NCBI GenBank assembly: GCA_034231615.1
Contig: CM067298.1
Span: 53,844,883-53,908,882, forward strand
Source of the DNA: Meghimatium bilineatum
Taxonomy: Eukaryota; Mollusca; Gastropoda; Stylommatophora; Philomycidae
DNA length: 64,000 nucleotides
Direction of reading: 5' to 3'
Under the pieces are notes generated by a model. It was not told the DNA's origin. It made no database searches and worked only from the letters and a program-made list of their open reading frames with translations. Within the stretch, counting starts at the first letter, position 1, and every line of letters starts with the position of its first letter. Position numbers and translations under genes: made by a program. Below are positions 47,516 through 59,367 of this stretch, one piece after another.

Positions 47516-48359
47516 TAAATAAAAAGCCTAAAGTTCTCATCAAATCAATGTAAATACGGATACCAATGTAAATAAAAGACTGATATTACACCAATGTATC
47601 CGTATATTTATAAATACATTCACCATATTATATAAATAAATCAACTTCGCAACTCGGTTGTGTAAAATCAATCAGGTTCTGGTGTCACAGTTTATTTAGT
47701 TATATAATACTCTCAGTGATCAGAGGAGTCTGATGGAAAAAGAACATGAATGTTATTATGTTTCTCATTCATTCAAACCAAACATCACACTCGTCGACTG
47801 AAGTATATTACATTCATTTACTTACAGTTTTGTTGGTCGTAACGGTGTCTATTGGTTTTGTGGTTCTGTGAGAGAGTTCTCTAATTGTTTTCTAACCCTA
47901 ACACTCACAACTAGTCTATTAAATACAGTAATCTAATTAACCCATTAACTAACTATTGTACGCATGTGGTTGCGTCTGTGGGTCTCACTAATGGCCCACT
48001 AAACATACCATCCATGCAACAGTAAACCTTAGTGGATAACATGCCGTTATATTGAGGTTATCTTCTTATAGAAGCTTCGTGGCATGTCATCTATACAGTT
48101 ATGATGTTGTTTTGTTGTGGAAATGTTTTTCATGTTTGCCTGAATATATTTGTATGCACCCTCTGTGGTTGGGAGGGAGCCAGAGATGTACTGTGCAGCA
48201 CGGAGTAGGAGGAAACTGACATCACTGTTTTTCCTATGGTTGAGGCCCATTATAGAGGCACATTGACTCAGGACGTGACAATCCTTTTGACTTGAACATT
48301 TGGTTGCATGCTTGGAGCAATAGAGAAGTTCGGCATAACCATTAGTCAATTGGTGGCGG

Positions 48360-48580
48360 GGAATGAGCACAGTGAACCATATCTTGGCTACAGTGGCTAG
48401 GAGCAGTGCATAGGTTGAAACCTACCTTCCTGGAGGTGTGATAGTTATTCTCTGGCTCCGTCCCGGGGTGGGCCGAAAATCCACAGACTTCCCAGCAATA
48501 TAATGCCATCTAATGGCATTAGTTCAAAGGGCATGAGCCCATGGACCTCTGGATCAGCAACCAACCAACCAACTAACTAT
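48360..48580 (+). mobile_element. Putative retroelement end with (CCAA)n tail
   Basis: Ends with CATGGACCTCTGGATCAG and then AACCAACCAACCAACT (48563-48578), a simple-repeat tail typical of non-LTR elements. The body is GC-richer than its surroundings (CTCCGTCCCGGGGTGGGCCG). Family unknown. Confidence 0.4.
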
Positions 48581-50430
48581 TGTCTCTGCTGTTGGTTAAG
48601 TCGAATATCCTGGGATAATGTTCACCGAATGTTATTGTGTTTTTACAAAGACGGAAAAGTGTATTTAAAATTATGATTGTGTCTTTCTTTGTAAAATTCC
48701 CTGGTTATTATAATATGACTGTTTATATGTACTAGCTCCTTTGGGAGTGTTCTAAGATGAATCTAGGTTGTTGGTAAAGCTCGAAGGTTCAATCTACTGT
48801 AGATGGTAAGTTTTGCGACGGCCCGGTTCCATCAAGGTTCAAGATTCTAGTTGTCTATATCGAGGTCTCTCCTCATGCTCGAAAAATAATTGGTTACCAG
48901 ACGACTATGTTTCCTGGTTCGAAATTCAGGAAATGCTGGAAAAATCGCGTAACTGCTCGTCTATAGTCGGGTTCCAGACGACTATACTCCACAGTTGGGA
49001 ATTCAGGAAATGCTGAATAAATCTTGAAAAGCTTTCTTGTTATCTTTTGTAGTTGTTGTAAAATACGCCACTAGTGTTCTTCTGTATGTCATCCCTCTTT
49101 GGAAGGATACTGACTCCCTCAACTAACTCAAAACTAATCACGAGGCTATCGTTGGAGAGTAAATGACACTCTCGTAATATAAGATACTCTGCTCTCGAAC
49201 ACTAGAACTTTGTAGAACGTAACTCAGAATTCCACCTCATACTAACTAAACACTTACTACTAAAATTCCTAACAGCTTACTTTATAAAACTACCTAATGT
49301 GTAGTTTCACCCTCGGTTACTTGTCCCCTAATAATAGACTCTAAATATCCTTAACTCGTTCTAAAATATTATATGAAACGTTACTGAAAGTTCCTCCTGC
49401 CATATACACTTGAATTGTACACCTATACTAGAATGGTATCAATGGTAGCTTATCAACAATAAATAACTATGCGTAATTCATCCTACTATTCTGTACATCT
49501 TCATTACACACCTATGCTAAACTGTTATCTGTAGCAGCATGTCAACAATAAATAACTATGTGTAACTCATCCTACTGTTCTGCACACCTACTCAAAACTG
49601 TTACTAATATCTATAACACACCTGGCAAACAATAAAACTGACTGTACTCGTGTGTTTATTCACGGGATTTTACTGACATAAATTTTCACTGTACTGCTAA
49701 TGTTATTTCTCCTATCACTATGACAGAAGTTCTTCGAAACACAGTTGATAATAACTGTTCTAAAATAGTATTCTACTCACTGCGTTGATTGTAAGAAACG
49801 ACTAACATCAGTTGATATCTTCAAGTATGTAATATTAAGAGACTCTTTTATTACTTTGTGTAGTTGACGTTTTCTGTTTCTGATGACTTTCTGCAGTTCT
49901 GACTTGTTAAGTGTCGATGTTTCCACGTCTAACTTCATATATCTGACTTGTTTTATGACGGGAGTCAGATGTTGTGATTTGACTGATGGTTTCTCCTCAA
50001 AACGTTAGACGCAACTGCTTTCATGGATAATATGCTGACTGATTTTGTCTCCTCAAACGTTAGGACTCAAACCTGAAGTCTTGGGCGCTTCTCTGATAAT
50101 ATCCGAAGAAGGCCATACAAATGGTTTTCCTTACATTTTTGGTAATTGGTGTTGTCTCACCAAACATCAGGACTAAACTGAAGTCTGTAACATATCATTC
50201 TATCTGTGTTCATAGTTCGATCAACTCACAAACCCCATGGATCTCGACAATCGTTCAACTTCCTCCGTGTTGTCTACCAAAATTCTTAGCCACTACTCAA
50301 CCTTCCCGAATATTCTGTTGCAACCACTTGTTTACATAAAATTTCCTTCTACAACTATTATAATCTAACTAAACGTAATTTGGTCAAAATCTCTCTTAAC
50401 TTTCTACACTTCGAAACATGTTTTTCTAGT
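48581..50430. other. Intron sequence with weak local duplications
   Basis: Two copies of CAGACGACTAT followed by GAAATTCAGGAAATGCTG-like sequence lie at about 48898-49012. A loose 100-bp duplication with TCAACAATAAATAACTATG lies at 49450-49560. No coding signal. Confidence 0.45.
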
Positions 50431-50431
50431 C

Positions 50432-50585
50432 AATCTTCTTCTTCTGCGTTCATTCTCAAACTCCAACTGGATCTAGCTGGATCATGGTCCTGCTAGATTT
50501 CCAGCAGGATGTAGTCCAGAAAATGGAAATTAGTTGTGTCGCTGTTTTTTTGCGCTAATGGCCCGACACATCCGTCTTCGGCGAG
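50432..50585 (-). mobile_element. Short element, diverged subfamily
   Basis: CTTCTTCTTCTGCGTTCATT (tail and end), an internal GATCATGGTCCTGCTAGATT insert, and GGCCCGACACATCCGTCTTC. The same subfamily occurs at 57560-57722. Confidence 0.75.
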
Positions 50586-51529
50586 TATTCAATCTAAAAA
50601 TACACGTTCCTAGCAAACCCGATTCTTACCTCAAGTAGAATAAGAGAAAAGATAATTCATTCTTGGATTCATAAGTTCTAACCATAACTGAGTTCTTTAC
50701 CTTCTGTCATATCTTAGTCAAAAAAGTACGTCTGGAGAATGACATGTTACACTTATAAGTTGACTGTTCTTACCACTTCCACTGAGTAGTGGATGTCTGT
50801 AGCCGTATCGGTAGAAAGTTAATCGTATTAGAGAGCTGGGGCTCATAACACACACCGAACATCCACCACAAAGCTAACCCCCAGTCAAGCAAGCGTGATC
50901 TCTTTGTTGTTATAGGTATCGATAACGACACACCCACAGACGCACGCACCCTTACATTACTGGAATATGTTTCAGGTATTATGTTTCAGATTATTCATAA
51001 TCCATGTTTTTAATCTCACAAAATGAAATCCAATTAGTAAAACCAGTAGAAAGGTGTAACGGTAAAATTCTAACATCAGTAGAAGATACTAAAATATGCA
51101 TAATTACAAATAGGCAAAGCACAAAATAAAAGAAGTGAGAAGAAAGTATGAATCAGTTCAAAGATATAGACTTGATGAGAGTCAGGAAATGTGTTTAATT
51201 CTCTCTTTAGTTAGACCGCAATATTTCACCTTGGGGCTATTAGATGTATGACTATCCCAAAACCGGATGCCTAATTTTAGGAACTTCTGTGACAGCACCG
51301 TCTCGCTTCGTATTATTTTATATTTCTGGGACACCAAATGGCGCGTAATATTTACTGTAGAATCATTACTCTTTCACATCAAGATAGATAAAGACCAAGA
51401 TTGTTCATATTATAGAAAGAATACCACCAAGACATGTACAAGAATTGAAGAAACCAACCAGACAAACTAAGTTCTAACTGGGAACTTTCCAAAAATACAG
51501 GGCGAAACAATAACATACAATCTACATTA

Positions 51530-52160
51530 AGCGATGTCGACAATTTATGACAAACTACCTAGCATTATTAAGGAAGGGATTGGCAATGGCATATTGCAAA
51601 ATAACACGGCTGAAAAACATATAGAAAAACAGCAAAATAGTAAATAAACTGCTAATGCTACGAACTTTTATTATTTTTTTCCATTTGCAACATATGACTG
51701 TGAAACATGAACCCTAATTAACACAGCGGCAAAGAAGATTAACGTCTTTGAGATGAAATGCTACAGAAGGATACTTAGAATATCATGGAAGCGAAAAACG
51801 AAAAACTCAGATATTATAAACAAATTGAAGATTCAAGAGTCTTGGTTACTAAACACAATAGCAAAAAGAAAACTACACATGTTTGGTCATATAAAGAGAC
51901 ACAACTGTTTAGAAAGACGAATAATGGAGGGCAGAGGAAATGTAGACCAAAGAGACGTTGGACTGACGACATTAGAGATAACATAAATACGTCGTTGGAA
52001 GATGTAAACCGCATCTTCCAAGAGAACGTCCGCATCGTCGCTGAACCCTTCCAGAGAAGGATTCAGGGAGTTCAGGGAGGTCATTGGGAAGACATTGTTC
52101 TGGAGAGAATACATCACATGACACACCTAGCATTACTGACAACATATATAATTATTTGAA
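51530..52160 (+). mobile_element. LINE F remnant, RT thumb and C-terminal domain
   Basis: The + strand has FEMKCYRRILRISWKRK, then LLNTIAKRKLHMFGHIKRHN, then a second frame with REDVNRIFQE-like and HHMTHLALLTTYIII ends. Upstream, 51590-51715 is a decayed RT thumb ending CETXTLNT-like. This is the best-preserved of the three family F pieces, but it is frameshifted near 51985. Confidence 0.65.
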
Positions 52161-52608
52161 AATCTTCATAACATCAATGGCAAACAATCAAATAAATCGT
52201 TTGTGGCACCAAAAATAGAACGTGGAGGGGGGGGGGGTAAAAATAACTGCGTTGTGGAATGGTGAAATCAACCAAGCAATTCGTTAAAAGAAGCAAATAT
52301 TGAAAATCTGGGTAAAATAGGTAACCAACATATTTATATTCAGTATCATCTAGAGAACAGAAACGTCAAACGACCAATAAAATAAGCGAATAGAATGCGT
52401 GGAAGGAATAAGGTGAACACTTCCCTGACACATGCACCAAAAGACAGAGAGAAGTGTGTAAAAGGCAATGACAGTAAGAGATGATAGTCGCAACCCAACT
52501 ACAATAATAACCATCAGCAACGTTGCCCCAATAACAGCGGAAAAGACAGGTAAACACAATGGCACGAGTATTTTTTTAAAAAGTTGCCATCCTGTAACTT
52601 GTCTTCTG

Positions 52609-52638
52609 TCCTGATGAAAGATGTTCAGCCGAAACATT
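52609..52638 (+). ncRNA. Hammerhead-like motif
   Basis: TCCTGATGAAAGATGTTCAG followed by CCGAAACATT. Both core boxes (CTGATGA and GAAA) are intact and correctly spaced. Stem II pairing is poor and CGT is replaced by CAT, so it may be inactive. Confidence 0.35.
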
Positions 52639-52723
52639 GCCTATCACTACGTATAATTGCTAGCATGTTTTATTTATAAATATTGGTAACACTACATATT
52701 TTGTTTTCATCTCTTTCTTTGAA

Positions 52724-52812
52724 TGTCTGTAAACCATGACACAATGAATTCTGGTCTCCAGACTACCCGCTGCTATTCTACAGGTTTTTGAGAGCGAACT
52801 CAGAAGAATAAT
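52724..52812 (+). mobile_element. Short (GAA)n-type element, 3' fragment
   Basis: GTAAACCATGACACAATGAA, CTCCAGACTACCCGCTGCTA and TTTTTGAGAGCGAACTCAGAAGAA give the 3' part of the family in + orientation. Confidence 0.6.
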
Positions 52813-52934
52813 ATGTAACAGGCATGTGAAATATTACCTGCATCGTGTATTTCGTGTATGTCTTTCAGATACTAATTAAAGGACATTTGCATGCATGCGT
52901 TATAAATAATGAAACTTATTGTTAATTTTTAAAG

Positions 52935-53118
52935 AAATTTTAGATGAATGGAATAGAAGACGCCAATCTCCACTTGTGGGTCTTCTCGTACAAGGAGGTC
53001 CCAAAGAAATTGATAGAGTTTTGTGGCTACTTAGGAAACAGATCCCTGTGGTTGTAATCAAAAGAAAGGGTTACGCATCTGGACTACTAGCTTATGCTTA
53101 CTCTGAAGGCTTGAAGGG
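52935..53118 (+). CDS. TRPM-like gene, exon 6 (end of SLOG/LSDAT domain)
   Basis: Acceptor AATTTTTAAAG, donor AAGGG|GTTGGT. Two bases complete the Glu codon from exon 5, and two bases (GG) are left for the Gly codon completed by exon 7. It encodes ILDEWNRRRQSPLVGLLVQGG, then PKEIDRVLWLLRKQIPVVVI. This corresponds to the TRPM strand P-V-V--EGGP-T with the following helix and the VVV strand. KRKGYASGLLAYAYSEG replaces the usual GSGR-AD-LA. The donor is weak, but it is the only nearby GT that keeps the phase. Confidence 0.85.
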
Positions 53119-53688
53119 GTTGGTGTTATTATGTGTGCGTTTGAGTTTATGTTGTGTACACGTATAGGCACAAAAAATATATACCCAGCAGATTGATTCC
53201 AATGGAAAATACAATAAAAATTCAGCAGAATATGGGCCCATATCTGTAGATACCGTATCATTTATAAACCAAATTCTTTACGACAACTGAATATGTGATG
53301 GTGATGATGATGTTCCTCCTTCGCAAGCGAAGATGAGCATGGCATGAAAAATAATAAATGTGATGGACAAAAATAATAATAAATAAAATTGATAAAAACT
53401 AATTTGGTTTGTGTGACTTTTGCTATGAAAATTGAATTAAAGTGAGGGAGAGTTACACACTGTCGTCAACCTCACTCTCTCGCCTCTACACATACGATAT
53501 CAGAGGTAAGACGAGTCAAGACTCTTGGGTGTGTGTCGGAGTGCAGTAAATGACCAGGGTTCCTTACTGTCTCCCCGTGCTCTTTGACGCTCTACGACGC
53601 TAGATAAATGACAAGAAATACAAAAATAGGTAGGTGTGTTACCAAAATGAAACATAAAACAACTTAACAACGAGATACAGAGACAGAC

Positions 53689-53718
53689 GACGTTTCGACT
53701 ATAAAGCCTTCATCAGGA
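53689..53718 (-). ncRNA. Candidate hammerhead ribozyme core (Penelope/retrozyme type)
   Basis: Read on the minus strand: TCCTGATGAAGGCTTTATAG followed by TCGAAACGTC. The conserved CTGATGA and GAAA boxes are exact. GGCT and AGTC can pair (one G-U) as stem II around a 4-base loop. A GTC cleavage-type triplet lies right after GAAAC, implying the minimal stem III reported for ribozymes in Penelope-like elements. This is the best of the five candidates. Confidence 0.5.
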
Positions 53719-54499
53719 CAAACAAACGACCACAATAAAACAAGTCTTACATGGAGACAAATAGGGTTATAATGAGGACAATAGCAGATAGGTAATGAGG
53801 GAAGAAAAGATGTGGAAGCATGACAGGTGAGAAAAACGTATGGGGAGAAGTTAGTAGTACGTAGGGAGGAGAAAGTAGACTGAAGAATGTGAGATGAACA
53901 AAGGAAAAGATATGGTAGCAAGTAAATTACATTAAAATAAAATAAAAATACTCACCTCAAAAGTGGCAACACAGAATGAATGTTACAGACAAGCAATCAT
54001 GATGTAAGGGAAGAGCAAAATGAGATGATACGAGGGATCAGGTGGGAGAGAGAAAAAGAGGCCAAAGACGGCAGGAACAGAAAAGAAAATGAGCAAACAG
54101 AAGGAAGAGAATATGAGCAGATAATTGTGATATATGAGAATAAAATGGTAGTAAAATAACTTAACTGATGCAGCGACTAGTCTATGGTCCTCCCATGTGA
54201 ATGAGCACACGCATAATGGCAATAAAGTAAAGAATGGACAGTGAAAGTCAGATTCCTATCAAGGGTCATGATAGCACGTATTTGTACAGGTTAGAAAAAT
54301 AAAGACATGCCACAGTAATAGACGGTACCCGAGGCGCTGAAGTGAAAAGAAAACACACCCGCGAAACGGGAACAATAGAAAAGACAATATCCTGGTATGG
54401 TCACAGTGCATACCAACTGATGAGAGTAAAGGGGCGTAAGTAAATAGGTAAATAGCCATAGAGAAAGAAGACAGAGTATAAGACAAATGCAGAGGTAAG

Positions 54500-54528
54500 A
54501 AAAAAAAAAAAAAAAAAAAAAAAAAAAG
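54500..54528. repeat. Poly(A) run
   Basis: Twenty-nine consecutive A on the + strand. Confidence 0.95.
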
Positions 54529-55336
54529 GTCGTGGTGGATCGACGAAATCCCCTAGACGGAGATACGTCACGCAAGAAAGTGAAGTGCGGGTGGGAGGGA
54601 GCCCAGAGGACACAGGGAGGGTACAACAAGGGAGGGTATGGGACTATCACGGGGAAGCACGTCGTGAGATGGTATCAGGCTGATATAGCGAGACATAGGA
54701 AGAGGGTGCCGGAGATAAGGGCACCAGAGAAGATAGGGAATAAGGAGACAGGAAAAGAAGACCATAGCGGGAGGAGGCAGACCCGGAGTTACAGCCAAAT
54801 CATGTGAGGAAGTGGAGGGTCGTAGCGTCGTAGGTGACAAAGTAAGGGTCATCTGTCACAGTGTCGCAGTAAAAGGAGGTCGGTGTAGCAGAGGTTCCAA
54901 TAAAATGTGACGGAAGATGCACCAAGGTCACAACCACAACGACAAGTACCTTGTAGGCCAGGTGTTGGGAAAAAATACCGGTCGCATAAACCGAAGATGA
55001 TAAAGGGATGAGTTAGCCGCACGTCGCAACCCCTATGTGGGTATTGCTCGCACTGTACACTAGCTCATCTATGGGAACAACGATCAAAGGACAGAGACTC
55101 TGGCCACGATACACGATCCCTTGGTTTGGGGCATGCACCGTGGGGAGCGAAGTGTCCGATGAAACGAGGTTCGCATCTGTGTGAGACCAACCGTACGTTG
55201 CAACCCGTTTGGGGGCGTTGCCCGTACTGCACGCTGGCTCCATAAATATATATGGGGGAACCACTGCATCCGAGCCATCCAAGTCGTGTGAAGCAGGAAG
55301 CCTGTTGGCGCTGCAAAGTCTATTTATTAAATATAA

Positions 55337-55361
55337 AAAAAAAAAAAAAAAAAAAAAAAAA
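55337..55361. repeat. Poly(A) run
   Basis: About 25 consecutive A preceded by ATTTATTAAATATA, as at the end of a retroposed copy. Confidence 0.95.
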
Positions 55362-56482
55362 TGTCAGTCATCAAACAGTCACCACATACCACATGCTACG
55401 TAACTGTATGGGTAGCCGCCCCAATTGATAAGAAAGTGGCCAGAAGAAATATGATAATAGGTACGTGGTGTCGCCCACGGGCCACAGAGAATGGCACAAG
55501 AGAAAGAGCGGACATAGCCCTAAGCAATGGAAATAGAGAAAGTAGACAGTATGACAAAGAATCTAAAGGAGAAGAGGAGGATGAAGCATGGGTGAAACAA
55601 CCCGTAGAGAGAGAGTAGAGTGGGGTAGCGAGGTGATACAGATCAAACATCAAACCGACGTACCAAACCGCAACAGACCCACCCCGGATGAAGCTGCACC
55701 GGTCCCAGTCCCATGGCGTAACCACCCACCAACACACCAATCGCAACGTGACATGTCACCGTAGCCCCAAACCCTGGGTGGGGGCCCCGGCCGAGCCACC
55801 ACAATAGAGAGCAACAGTATCAAGGAGATGAGCAGGAAGAAATAATGGTAAGGTAAAGATTAAAGGAGCAGCAGGGAGGCAGAGCAGGGGGGGCAAAAGG
55901 GGGGGGGGGGTTAAGATATTATTGAAAGTATAACTGGTCATTGATGCCAAGTGCACTTTTAATTACATGCGACAGCCAAGGTTCTGGTAAGAATCTATTA
56001 GACGCTGAACTCCTTCCCTGTACGTAGGGGACTTATGATTACCAAGAAAGTTTTCACAGACCCACTTGAATGCTTCCCAGTCTAATTACTGTTTAGCACT
56101 GTATTTTACATTATTGAAAAATATAGCTTGTAATTTTCTAATTTCCATACGCACGGGTCAGTGCATCTTGTTATTTTAAATCCACTTGGAGATTGAGATA
56201 TGACTCACTGGTAGTATTTCCCTTCACCTGATGTATACTAATGTATAGATCATATGTAGCCCTTTGATACCTAGTGAAGGTGAAAAGCAGTAGAAGAGGG
56301 CTAAGACTGACATGTGTGTATCTGTGTGATTACAGATGGCGTACTATTAACGTTGGGTTAAAAAAATGATGTATTACTACTTTCACTTTCAACATGGCGT
56401 AATTAACCATTAGCACTATTTAGTATTTGAATGAAAATGATGTCATTACACACCAATGCAGCTGTTTTACATTATATGATTT

Positions 56483-56605
56483 CTCAATGTTCTCAACCTC
56501 CTGCTTGTTAGCAAGATATACTTCAGAGAACGGGATATGTTATTCCGTGGTTTACAGCTTCGATCTTCTCAATGTGATCTGGCACATTTGTCTTCAAAAT
56601 AGTTC
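56483..56605 (-). mobile_element. Short element, strongly diverged
   Basis: TCTCAACCTCCTGCTTGTTA, CTTCAGAGAACGGGATATGT and GATCTGGCACATTTGTCTTC follow the family order. Confidence 0.5.
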
Positions 56606-57559
56606 TTTGATTAGACCTTTGGATGAGACAGTCAAAGTCACAGTCGGATCTCATTTGTCTCATCATAAAACATGAATAACACAACCACAGTTTAGTCCTT
56701 AGTTCTTTCACATTCCTGTTCTGCAACAAATGGGTGTGTTGATATTATCAAAGTTTATATTGAAAAATCTGTTAACAATGTTCAGCTGGAAATCTTTATT
56801 CATGAATTGACTGATAATACGCACTTAACTGATGTCTTCATGAGGACGATAGTTCGCCCTATGGATGTGATGGTGCTAGGACTTCCCTTTGAAGTGGTCG
56901 GAGAAACTAAAGCAAACATTTATACACATTGTTTAAGCAAACATTTATACAAATTGTTTGCTAACAAAATGTAAATATGTATGTGACATTTTAGTTGATG
57001 ATTATTATTACTTTTACAGTGAATATTTGTCAGTAAGTGTAAGGATATGATCTACAAAATCATTGTGAACAAAATCTATTTTGTGAAATTAAAGAATTAT
57101 GTTGTTGGTTTTAATATTTTGTTAAAATTACGAAATATTATCTCGTTATTTTTAGTATATTAGTATTGTCTCATTTAGAAATGTTAATTTCTTATGTATG
57201 ACATAAGTGAATACAAATAGAACTAACATTCTGCAGAACTTGATCACACACTACCAGATATAAACGAAGACCAACCTCTCGTAACGTCTTAAAACGGTTT
57301 AACTATCAATGCAAAATATTTCAAATAAGTTTAATTAGCGTTTTTTTGTGTTTTAAATGAAAATAAACTGTTATTTATCCTCGTTTATTTTAATCAATAA
57401 TGACAAATAATGTACCTCACCACTTTAAGAACCATTATGAAGTATAAATAAGAAAGAAACTATATGATTATTTCCTTCAGATTTTGAGAAAATGTTTATT
57501 GTCAAATACAATGTAATTTGTGTATAAAACAACATTATTGAGCACTGTAATTAGTATAT

Positions 57560-57722
57560 CGTCTTCTTCAGCGTTCATTCTCAAACTCCCGCTCAATATC
57601 CTTTATAGAAGGACCATGGCCAAGCGCATACTAGATTTCCGGCAGGATGTATACCAGAGAATGAAAATCCGTTGTGTCGCAGTTTTATTCGCGCAAATGG
57701 CCCAACACACCCGTTTTCTGCA
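57560..57722 (-). mobile_element. Short element (163 bp subfamily) with target-site duplication
   Basis: Begins CGTCTTCTTCAGCGTTCATT and ends AACACACCCGTTTTCTGCA on the + strand. It is flanked by GTAATTAGTATAT (57547-57559) and GTAATTTGTATAT (57723-57735), one mismatch. This establishes 163 bp as the true length of the subfamily that carries the GACCATGGCC-type insert. Confidence 0.88.
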
Positions 57723-57925
57723 GTAATTTGTATATAAACAGTATTATGGAGCACTGTAATATGTGCATAAAACAGTATTATTGAGATGAACGTTTGTGAA
57801 CCACCACTCCATTTTCAATAAATGTAAAGCTTCTTGAGATCCCTTCCTATAACTGTTAGTGAAATTTAAGGGAATTCCCATACCAAATCTGAGCCAATTA
57901 TAAACGTGTCCTCTTTATCCTTCAG

Positions 57926-58073
57926 CACTGACAGTCAACACCTGGAGAATATCGTCAAGCCACAGCTCATGCAAAGTGTGATTGAAGCATTTCCAGATTC
58001 GTTCCCAGACAACGAATTAGGCAGAAAGAACTGCAGGGATAAAATTCTAGAGTGTGTTAAACACGCAGTCCAG
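57926..58073 (+). CDS. TRPM-like gene, exon 7 (first melastatin repeat), shortest form
   Basis: The acceptor is CTTTATCCTTCAG. The first base completes the Gly codon from exon 6, and 49 codons follow. The sequence includes ENIVKPQLMQSVIEAFPDSF and then RDKILECVKHAVQ, matching the TRPM helix I--ILMECMKK--L that precedes the VF strand. The first donor is CAG|GTATGG at 58074. The exon end lies within the first unit of a 45-bp tandem repeat, so seven further identical donors downstream stay in frame. The true exon end in mRNA cannot be told from DNA. Confidence 0.88.
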
Positions 58074-58547
58074 GTATGGACAGTTGTGTTTCTAGAGTGT
58101 GTTAAACACGCAGTCCAGGTATGGATAGTTGTGTTTCTCGAGTGTGTTAAACACGCAGTCCAGGTATGGATAGTTGTGTTTCTCGAGTGTGTTAAACACG
58201 CAGTCCAGGTATGGATAGTTGTGTTTCTCGAGTGTGTTAAACACGCAGTCCAGGTATGGATAGTTGTGTTTCTCGAGTGTGTTAAACACGCAGTCCAGGT
58301 ATGGATAGTTGTGTTTCTCGAGTGTGTTAAACACGCAGTCCAGGTATGGACAGTTGTGTTTCTCGAGTGTGTTAAACACGCAGTCCAGGTATGGACAGTT
58401 GTGTTTCTAGAGTGTGTTAAACGCTCAATCCAGATATGGTAAGTTGTGTTTCTAGAGTGCGCTAAACACACAGTCCAGATATTGTAAGTTGTGTGTCTAT
58501 AGTGTGCTAAACACACAGTCCAGGTATGGTTAGTTGCGTTTCTAGAT
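58044..58547 (+). repeat. 45-bp minisatellite carrying exon-7 end and 5' splice site
   Basis: Eight near-identical 45-bp units (GAGTGTGTTAAACACGCAGT, CCAGGTATGGATAGTTGTGT, TTCTC), then three diverged units up to about 58547. Each of the first eight has the CAG|GTATGG splice junction, with exon-side ends at 58073, 58118, 58163, 58208, 58253, 58298, 58343 and 58388. Translated in the exon frame each unit gives ECVKHAVQVWIVVFL. The frame is open through all eight units and ends at 58442 with TAA in the ninth. Units 9 and 10 contain a stronger GTAAGT, which lies out of phase. Confidence 0.95.
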
Positions 58548-58679
58548 ATTTCTTTCCAAACATATCAGAAGAGAACGTAAACGAGTATCGTGCATTTGGT
58601 TAACTATACCATCTCCTGTAACACAGAAATGATATTCTGATGTTCAGTCGAAAAGCGCAGACATAGAGGTTAATATAAA

Positions 58680-58920
58680 ACAGGAATAGATCAAACGGTT
58701 TGCACACATCAGCAGACTACCATCAGACATCATACCAAATCAAGCTATGCTACACAGATAGAGCGAAGGCAGACCTAGAGGCCGACATAAAAACCTTGGA
58801 CCACTGAAATAAAACAGGCGAAAAAGTCCACAATATATTAAGCACACAAGCGGGCCGTCTCCAGAACACTCTTCCACCACTGACACCGAAAGGCAACAAA
58901 AGGTTTTTCAGCAAATAGAA
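58680..58920 (+). mobile_element. LINE E remnant, C-terminal domain
   Basis: One frame reads IKRFAHISRLPSDIIPNQAM, then RPRGRHKNLGPL with stops. It matches the C-terminal domain pieces at 8460 and 46240. Confidence 0.6.
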
Positions 58921-59367
58921 AGATAGAAATAGATAAAACATGGGATAGTGAATTCAGTTGTGCTATCAACTTCCCGCCAATAAACTAAGGTTGCCATTCT
59001 GGCTATTTTATAACCGTATTCGTGGAATTTAGACATTGTTAGCTGTCACTAGTTATGATATTTACGTTGGATCATGTGTATAATTGTTGCTATTTTTTGT
59101 AGTGTTGCTTCTATCACATATACTTTGAAAATAAAATGTTACTAAATTGTGTTTTGTGGAGCTGTACATCTACTAAATCATTAATATTGCCTCATATGTT
59201 CACGTATAAGTGTTGAAAGAGAAGTACACATTACAACGTTTTCGGTTATTTTGAAGTGGAAACCTTATGATGATAAGTGAGCCACAAGTCAACATAAATG
59301 GATACACATTGTGATTATAGGCGAGGGAAGAATATATTATATTTTTGGAAAGAACCGAAGATCGCGT
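58921..59367. other. Intron sequence, no recognised feature
   Basis: AT-rich and unremarkable. Confidence 0.4.

Larger units (their letters stand above)
53640..55960. mobile_element. Purine-rich retro-inserted block
   Basis: This 2.3-kb block is richer in G and A on the + strand than its surroundings. It carries A-runs of 29 and 25 bases (54500-54528, 55337-55361) and a G-run (about 55898-55911). It starts close to a hammerhead-like core (53689-53718, minus). Two segments about 180 bp apart, starting near 55021 and 55195, are imperfect copies (GCAACCC-T-TGGG--TTGC). I see no recognisable enzyme domain on either strand. A Penelope-related or other retroelement 5' or 3' region is the best guess. 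Confidence 0.4.

Noticed and set aside
54291..54852. Minus-strand frames of 119 and 94 codons with FFFFFF and LSPTTLRPS stretches
   Set aside because: They run through a poly(A) run and purine-skewed DNA, with no recognisable domain.
57935..58516. Minus-strand 193-codon open frame of 15-residue repeats
   Set aside because: It is the antisense of the 45-bp array. A stop-free unit in one phase gives long frames on both strands, and exon evidence is on the + strand.
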